DNA from: JBJXFK01 sp046155505
GTDB lineage: Bacteria; Planctomycetota; Phycisphaerae; UBA1845; Fen-1342
Length of the DNA: 12,082 nt
Direction: 5' to 3'
Assembly: GCA_046155505.1 (NCBI GenBank)
Contig: JBJXFK010000361.1
Span: 1-12,082, forward strand
The notes under the pieces were generated by a model. The model made no database searches, was not told the DNA's origin, and saw nothing but the letters and a program-made list of their open reading frames with translations. Below, in pieces: positions 7,514-12,082 of the stretch. The position numbers and the translations under genes are program-made. Numbering within the stretch: the first letter of the stretch is position 1; every line of letters begins with the position of its first letter.

Positions 7514-9943
7514 TCAAGGAGTTGATTGGCGCGCCCCGACGCGCAGAAGGCTGAGTTGTTGATGGACTTGTGCTAACGAACCAGCACCCGCACCACCCGT
7601 TGCGAGAAATCCTTCCTCAGCGGCAAGCAGATGTGGTTCGGCTTCGCTGGGCCGGGACGACTCCATGAGCAATGATCCGATTTTGGCACGTAACATGGGG
7701 ACGCCAAGCGCCAGCGGCGGAAGGCACGGGCCGATTCGCTGAAGCGCGTCTTCGCACAGTTGAATCGCGGCGGTCGTACCGACCAGCTTCTGCAGCACTT
7801 CGGCCCGAATCGTGCAGAACTCAATCGCAGAGTCCCACCGCCCCGATGATTCGGCGATCGCTAGTGCTTCCATCAGAACTAGATCGGCCTCTTCAAAGCG
7901 CTCTTTCGCTTTCAACAGAATCGCCAACCGGAACATCGCTTCGCCGACGCGCGGATGTTTCTTGCCCAGCAGCACTTCCAGACCTTGCTGCGACTCGCGA
8001 AACAACGCCTCGGCGTCGCCCTCCGGATCGCCCTGAAGAGAACGGGCATCGGCGAGACTGGACTGCAACATCAGGGTGTCGAGGTGAAGCGCATCGCCGT
8101 GGAGATCGTGCGAGAGCGCCAGCCCTTCCATATACCGCTCCTCGCCTTCGGCGTACCGTTTGGTCGCCACGTAGACTATCCCTAGATTTTGGAGAACCGT
8201 GGGCAAGTTCTCGTCGCGCGGCCCGAAGCAACTGCGGTAGCGCTGCAGCGCTTCCAAATACCACTTCTCCGCTTCGTCGAACTTGCGCAAGGTTCTGTTG
8301 AGGAGGCCCAGGCTGTTTGCTGTCACGGCAAAGTATCCATCGCTTGGAGCCGTGATCCGCTCGTGAATTCGCCAGGCATTCTCAATCGCGCTCTCCGCCT
8401 CGGCCAGCCGCCCGAGCGTGCGATAAGTGCGCCCGAGTGCGTCGTAACAGGCCGCGACTTCGCTGGATTCTTCACCCGACAATTGTATGGTCAGTTCCAG
8501 CGACCGCCGGTAGTGCGCTTCGGCTACCAGGTCGAGTCCAAGCCGCCGGTAGCTGTTCGCAATGGTCATTCGCATTTCAGCTTCAACCGTCGGCTCGGCC
8601 CCCCCTCCCGGCTGGTCGAGCTTCTCTGCGACCCGGTCGAGTATTTCGCGAACCGTCAATGTCGCACCGTGGGCGCGCCCGCTCTGGCCCGCAGATTCCA
8701 GCATTCCGCGCAGCAAATCGTTGACGGCACGGGCTTTCATGGCTTCGCGATTCCAGCGTAACACCACAACTTCTTTCTCTGAGAGTGCCGCCGTGGCCCG
8801 AAATGCTTCGTCCTTCGCACGCTGCCGGTCCTGCAATGCCTGCATGTATAGAACGCCGATCACGATTGCGCCCGTGAGCAACAGCACGATCATTCCGGTG
8901 CCGGCGGCGACGCCCCAACGATGTCGCGCGACAAACTTGCGCAGTTGGTACATCGCACTTGGAGGATGCGCCTCAACAGCCTGGCCCGCTCGGTATCGGC
9001 GCAAATCATCGAGCAGCGCAACGACCGAAGGATAGCGCTGCTCACGGTCGGGCTGCATCGCCTTCATCAGAATGGCGCAGATCTCGCGGTCGAGCGCCGG
9101 ATTGATACGCGACGCCGGCGTGGTTGCGCGAGATTCGACTTGCACGAGGATTTCCGCAGCAGACCCGCACGGGTCTGCAAGACTACCGCCCGTCAGTGCT
9201 CGATGTAGCACGGCACCCAGAGAGAAAACGTCGCTGCGCACGTCGATATCACGCACTTGACCGCGAAGTTGCTCCGGCGATGCAAATGCCGGCGTGCCGA
9301 GAATGGCCCCGGTTCGCGTCAGCGTCGCATCGGCGGACGAGCGGTCACTTCGCTGCGCCAGCCCAAAATCGAGCACATGCGGCTCGCCGGCTCGGTCCAC
9401 GAGTATGTTGGACGGCTTCAGATCGCGGTGAATCACGCCGCGATCGTGAGCATGTCGAACCGCTTCGCATGTCTTGCCAAATGCGTCGAGCACCTCCTCT
9501 GTCGCGCGCGGCGAACTCCCCGACGGCCTGGCCCAGGCATCGAACGGCCGGCCGTCGATCCATTGCATCGACAAGACAGACTGGCCATCGACGGTCTCGG
9601 TGCCGAAAATTGTGACGACATTAGGGTGTTCGAGTGCCGTGACCGCGTCAATTTCGCGTTCGAAACGGGCCCTGATCTCCGCCGATGCAAACGCGCCGGC
9701 CGCGATGCGCTTGAGTGCGACGATTCGCCCGGTACCCGGCTGTCGGGCCTTGAACACGACGCCCTGCCCGCCGCGGCCGATCTCGCCCAGCAGCTCGTAG
9801 GGCCCTAACTGGCCGAACTCAATCGAAGCACGCAAGCCGCGCAGGTGCGCGACCCACACGTCGTCATCGAGGTCGAGGCCGAACTCGCGCTGTAACGACG
9901 CGGGCAGCGGAGACGTTTCCGGCTCACTATTCCGGCGATCCAT
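7514..9943 (-). CDS. Membrane Ser/Thr protein kinase with C-terminal TPR repeats
   Basis: An 809-residue PknB-like kinase at the cytoplasmic membrane. The kinase domain spans about 49-320: glycine loop GEIGRGGQGVV at 53-63, lysine K78, HRDLKPSN at 172-179, DFG at 192-194 and SPE at 222-224, so it should be active. One membrane helix lies at about 343-367, followed by a charged, probably helical stretch (370-410). Residues about 455-800 hold tandem tetratricopeptide repeats of the 42-residue kinesin-light-chain style, a protein-binding region. The motif MYQLRKF just before the membrane matches the WD40 kinase. The ATG at 9943 is preferred over an in-frame TTG at 9976 because GAGGA lies 8 bases before it. 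It overlaps the end of sigma 2 by 17 bases, so the two are probably translationally coupled. Sigma 2 is the likely partner; no target is shown. Confidence 0.92.
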   Translation of the reverse strand: MDRRNSEPETSPLPASLQREFGLDLDDDVWVAHLRGLRASIEFGQLGPYELLGEIGRGGQGVVFKARQPGTGRIVALKRIAAGAFASAEIRARFEREIDAVTALEHPNVVTIFGTETVDGQSVLSMQWIDGRPFDAWARPSGSSPRATEEVLDAFGKTCEAVRHAHDRGVIHRDLKPSNILVDRAGEPHVLDFGLAQRSDRSSADATLTRTGAILGTPAFASPEQLRGQVRDIDVRSDVFSLGAVLHRALTGGSLADPCGSAAEILVQVESRATTPASRINPALDREICAILMKAMQPDREQRYPSVVALLDDLRRYRAGQAVEAHPPSAMYQLRKFVARHRWGVAAGTGMIVLLLTGAIVIGVLYMQALQDRQRAKDEAFRATAALSEKEVVVLRWNREAMKARAVNDLLRGMLESAGQSGRAHGATLTVREILDRVAEKLDQPGGGAEPTVEAEMRMTIANSYRRLGLDLVAEAHYRRSLELTIQLSGEESSEVAACYDALGRTYRTLGRLAEAESAIENAWRIHERITAPSDGYFAVTANSLGLLNRTLRKFDEAEKWYLEALQRYRSCFGPRDENLPTVLQNLGIVYVATKRYAEGEERYMEGLALSHDLHGDALHLDTLMLQSSLADARSLQGDPEGDAEALFRESQQGLEVLLGKKHPRVGEAMFRLAILLKAKERFEEADLVLMEALAIAESSGRWDSAIEFCTIRAEVLQKLVGTTAAIQLCEDALQRIGPCLPPLALGVPMLRAKIGSLLMESSRPSEAEPHLLAAEEGFLATGGAGAGSLAQVHQQLSLLRVGARQSTP

Positions 9944-10559
9944 TCTGACCGTCCTCGTCACACACCTGCTCCGCAATCACGGCTTCGAGTCGGGCGCGAA
10001 TCCGTCGGCGGGTTGCGTAAGCGGCTTGCTCGCTGATGCCATGTTCGACCGCCAGTGCGGCGATGGTCTCGCCGCCGACGTTGCGGTCAAACAGCTCCAG
10101 GTTTCGGGGCTCAAACTCGGCACGGATGCGCTCCAGCGCAAGCCGATAGTGATGCGCGACCCATTCCTCGTGCCAAACCGCTGCATATGCGCCGTCGTCG
10201 GCTTCCGATCCATCCGGCAGCGCGGCGACGACACTAGTGTCTAGTGCCCGGGGATCGCCGTTTCTACGCTGGCGCCATTCAGAAAGTAGATTCTTGACGC
10301 AACGATACAAATAGTCGCGAAACCGGCCTCGCTGCGGGTCATAGTGGAACTGCTTGAGCGATTTCGCCACGTTCATCAGCACGGTCTGTGCGACGTCGTC
10401 CGCATCTGCGTGTTGAAGTCCACACTTCCGGCAGTAGCGCAGCAGCAGGCTTCGGTAACGCTGCTCAAATTCGTTCCACGCGGCGTGGTCGTCGGGCGTG
10501 CGCAGGCGCGAGAAGAGCGAAGCGTGCGTCGCGCTGGGTTCTAGGTTTCCTGGAGCCAC
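9927..10559 (-). CDS. ECF-like sigma-70 family RNA polymerase sigma factor, sigma 2
   Basis: A 210-residue sigma factor of the type common in planctomycetes. The N-terminus THASLFSRLRTPDDHAAWNEFEQRY leads into region 2, with DADDVAQTVLMNVAKSL at 52-68 and FRDYLYRCVKNLLSEWRQ at 80-97. Region 4 covers about 132-195, with the helix-turn-helix ETIAALAVEHGISEQAAYATRRRIRARL. Unlike sigma 1, it keeps acidic residues (DADD, 52-55) in region 2.2. The GTG at 10559 is chosen because GAGG lies 8 bases upstream (10568-10571) and the family usually starts near here. The frame stays open to GTG 10607 and TTG 10610, which have no good ribosome site and would add a Cys-containing stretch. It is cotranscribed with the TPR kinase and divergent from the dockerin gene at 10869. 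Confidence 0.88.
   Translation of the reverse strand: MAPGNLEPSATHASLFSRLRTPDDHAAWNEFEQRYRSLLLRYCRKCGLQHADADDVAQTVLMNVAKSLKQFHYDPQRGRFRDYLYRCVKNLLSEWRQRRNGDPRALDTSVVAALPDGSEADDGAYAAVWHEEWVAHHYRLALERIRAEFEPRNLELFDRNVGGETIAALAVEHGISEQAAYATRRRIRARLEAVIAEQVCDEDGQNGSPE
9952..9956 (-). promoter_or_regulatory. Ribosome binding site of the TPR kinase, inside the sigma 2 gene
   Basis: On the minus strand GAGGA lies 8 bases before ATG 9943-9941, within the last codons of sigma 2. It decides the kinase start and supports coupled translation. Confidence 0.65.
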
Positions 10560-10868
10560 GGCGGCGACCTCGGACGAACACCCCCGACACTTCGGGTAAC
10601 CATTCACCAACAGAGCACACTGTAACCGGATGGTCTCGTTATCTGCAACGTATTCTCGGAAAACGAGTTAGGGTCGAAGGGCGACACATGCTTGCCGGCG
10701 TCGAAGCTACCCCACTGGAAGATTTTGCGATTTTCTTGTTGAGCCACGTTTAGTCGGCGTCGTCTGTCGAGCTACTTAACCAATGAATGCATGTGTGCGT
10801 GAGCACTGGGCCGCAAATTGATTCGTCGTGTGCGCGTGGCATTCTCAAGCGGCAAAGGAGCGATTCGC
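10560..10868. other. Divergent intergenic region between sigma 2 and the small dockerin gene
   Basis: About 309 bases with no supported gene. It is visibly less GC-rich than its flanks around 10635-10800, as expected of a promoter region for both directions. A weak hairpin, CTCG-GAAAA-CGAG, lies at 10655-10667. No confident -35/-10 pair was found on either strand. A 21-codon frame at 10688 has no support. Confidence 0.5.
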
Positions 10869-11282
10869 ATGATCCGAAGATTCGCAATAGCCTTGGGACT
10901 GCTGTTCAGTGCCGGTGCGCGATTGGCGAGCGCGCAGGCGTTCGATCTGCCGTGGAGCGCCCTCAATTCCGGTTCAGAATTGATGGTCGGCGGAACATTT
11001 CGCCTCGTTGCCGTCGTATCACAGGATGATGTCGTCGCGATGTCCGGCGGCCCGTTTGCGCTGGTCGGTGGATTCCTGAATCCTGTCAGCACGGACCCTT
11101 GCATCGGCGATCTCAATGGTGATCGGCAGGTGAATCTCCCGGACCTCGCAGGACTGCTCACGAATTTCGGCGCGACCAGCGGCGTCGAGTATCAAGATGG
11201 TGATCTCGACGGCAACGGCAGCATCGACCTGACTGATCTTGCGACATTGCTTACTCGATTCGGTACGGCCTGCCCGACGTAG
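10869..11282 (+). CDS. Small secreted dockerin-domain protein
   Basis: A 137-residue exported protein. A signal peptide covers 1-22 (cleavage near ASA|QA). Residues 25-72 match a motif often seen in planctomycete secreted proteins (WS...GG.F.L....Q.D...MSGG.F.L.GGF). Residues 78-135 form a type I dockerin with two calcium loops, DLNGDRQVNLPD at 81-92 and DLDGNGSIDLTD at 112-123, bracketed by C78 and C135. It closely resembles the dockerin ending the protein at 4128-7016. The ATG at 10869 is chosen over an in-frame upstream start at 10818 because AAAGGAG lies 8 bases before it and the signal peptide starts there. Dockerins classically bind cohesins, but no cohesin is seen here. It is probably cotranscribed with the next gene, 51 bases downstream. 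Confidence 0.85.
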   Translation: MIRRFAIALGLLFSAGARLASAQAFDLPWSALNSGSELMVGGTFRLVAVVSQDDVVAMSGGPFALVGGFLNPVSTDPCIGDLNGDRQVNLPDLAGLLTNFGATSGVEYQDGDLDGNGSIDLTDLATLLTRFGTACPT

Positions 11283-11333
11283 GCCATCGTTCAACCAAAT
11301 CCGATTTCTCAACATCGCTTCGGAGGATTTCGA

Positions 11334-12082
11334 ATGAAAACGCGCTTTCAATTCGTGGTTGCATTGACGGCATCGCTTTGGACCGCGAGTCTGAGCCTTG
11401 CCCAAACTCCGCTGGAAACAGCGATTGCTTATCAGGGGTACCTGACAAACAACGGTGCCCCGATCGTCGGGCCGACCAATCAACTCATGACATTCCGTCT
11501 CTTTGACGTGCCGTTGGGTGGCACCGCGCTGTCCACTCTCTCCAATATTCCCGTGACGATCGAGGACAGCCTGTTCACAGTCCCGCTGAACTTTGCAACG
11601 AATCTCTGGGATGGCAACGATCGCTGGATCGAGGTGCAGATCGGCACGCAAGTCTTGGTTCCGCGGCAGAAGTTGCGGCCGGTGCCATATGCACTCTACG
11701 CGCTAAACGCGACGCCCGGCACATGCGCGCCCTGGGATTGCTCCGGTGCAGACGTATTTAACACTAACACGGGCGGCGTCGGCGTCGGCACCAGCGCGCC
11801 GGAGCGCAAGCTGCACGTCTTCGCTGGCTCCGCAGGAACGGTCACCGCCAACAGCGGTGCCGATCTCGTTGTCGAGGACGACTCGTCGACGTACATCAAT
11901 CTGCTGTCGCCGACCACGCTCGATAGTGCAGTTCTCTTCGGTACGCCGACCAACGCCGCAGACGGCGGCGTTCTGTACAACATAGCCGGCGACCGATCGA
12001 TGTATTTCCGCACCGGCGGCAATACGACTCGCGCGATAATCAGCGCGACCGGTAACTTCGGCATCGGCACAACCACCCCGGC
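11334..12082 (+). CDS. Secreted tail-fibre-like protein, cut by the window end
   Basis: Only the first 249 residues are present; the frame is open to the last base. A signal peptide covers 1-23 (cleavage near SLA|QT). Residues 33-122 carry a head domain seen in exported planctomycete proteins: YQGYLTNNGAPIVG, TFRLFD, a GG.AL stretch, LFTVPLNF, DRWIEVQI and PRQKLRPVPYALYA. After a short segment with two cysteines, motifs GVGVGTSAPERKLHV (148-162) and GNFGIGTTTP (240-249) mark repeats like those of phage tail fibres, which form long trimeric shafts. Many such proteins end in a self-cleaving S74 chaperone domain, which would lie outside the window. GGAGG lies 7 bases before the ATG. It is probably an extracellular fibre or adhesin; the role is unproven. 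Confidence 0.85.
   Translation, partial: MKTRFQFVVALTASLWTASLSLAQTPLETAIAYQGYLTNNGAPIVGPTNQLMTFRLFDVPLGGTALSTLSNIPVTIEDSLFTVPLNFATNLWDGNDRWIEVQIGTQVLVPRQKLRPVPYALYALNATPGTCAPWDCSGADVFNTNTGGVGVGTSAPERKLHVFAGSAGTVTANSGADLVVEDDSSTYINLLSPTTLDSAVLFGTPTNAADGGVLYNIAGDRSMYFRTGGNTTRAIISATGNFGIGTTTP

Noticed and set aside
7027..7525. Overlapping frames on both strands in the convergent region (137 codons minus, 110 codons plus)
   Set aside because: They run through hairpins and repeat copies, overlap each other and show no domain or ribosome site.
9927..10610. Longer sigma 2 start at TTG 10610 or GTG 10607
   Set aside because: No ribosome site precedes them; GTG 10559 has GAGG at 8 bases and gives the usual family N-terminus. 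The longer form cannot be excluded.
10688..10753. 21-codon frame in the divergent region between sigma 2 and the dockerin gene
   Set aside because: No ribosome site, no similarity to a known small protein, and it lies in a likely promoter region.
11019..12076. Minus-strand frames of 210 and 126 codons
   Set aside because: They are antisense to the dockerin and tail-fibre-like genes, both of which have signal peptides and clear ribosome sites.
277..12082. A defence or phage island
   Set aside because: The tail-fibre-like repeats and kinases could suggest one, but there are no phage structural, integrase, nuclease or toxin genes; the proteins fit planctomycete signalling and surface families.

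Overview
The window looks like chromosomal DNA of a planctomycete, possibly of the Phycisphaerae type. The evidence is an ECF sigma factor followed directly by a membrane-anchored Ser/Thr kinase, found twice. It also holds secreted proteins built from FG-GAP, LamG-like and dockerin modules, and a secreted protein with the YQGYL...PVPYALYA head and tail-fibre-like GIGT repeats. The DNA is GC-rich. No tRNA, rRNA, CRISPR array, transposase or plasmid function was seen. The phylum call rests on gene content only.

Layout. 1-276: non-coding, with a 67-bp repeat that can fold into two hairpins (copy A). 277-3971, minus strand: a two-gene operon of ECF sigma factor 1 and a Ser/Thr kinase with C-terminal WD40 repeats. 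3972-4127: a short divergent promoter region with two palindromes. 4128-7016, plus strand: a 962-residue secreted protein with FG-GAP repeats, two duplicated linker+LamG units and a C-terminal dockerin. 7017-7513: a convergent non-coding region with a strong GC hairpin, a 14-bp palindrome, repeat copy B and partial copy C. 7514-10559, minus strand: a second sigma/kinase operon, here with a TPR-bearing kinase. 10560-10868: divergent non-coding region. 10869-11282 and 11334 to the window end, plus strand: a small secreted dockerin protein and the start of a secreted tail-fibre-like protein.

How it may work together. The same layout occurs twice: [sigma - kinase] on one strand, divergent from [secreted dockerin protein] on the other. 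A related intergenic repeat lies beyond the 3' end of each kinase. The kinases share the catalytic layout and an almost identical juxtamembrane motif, but carry different C-terminal regions (WD40 versus TPR) that should lie across the membrane. The sigma factors also differ. Sigma 1 lacks the acidic residues normally found in region 2.2 and has threonines there, while sigma 2 keeps an acidic DADD. A reasonable hypothesis is that each kinase senses something outside the cytoplasm and controls its sigma factor, by phosphorylation in the case of sigma 1, and that each sigma factor drives the divergent surface-protein gene. The gene order and motifs are seen directly; the regulatory wiring is inference.
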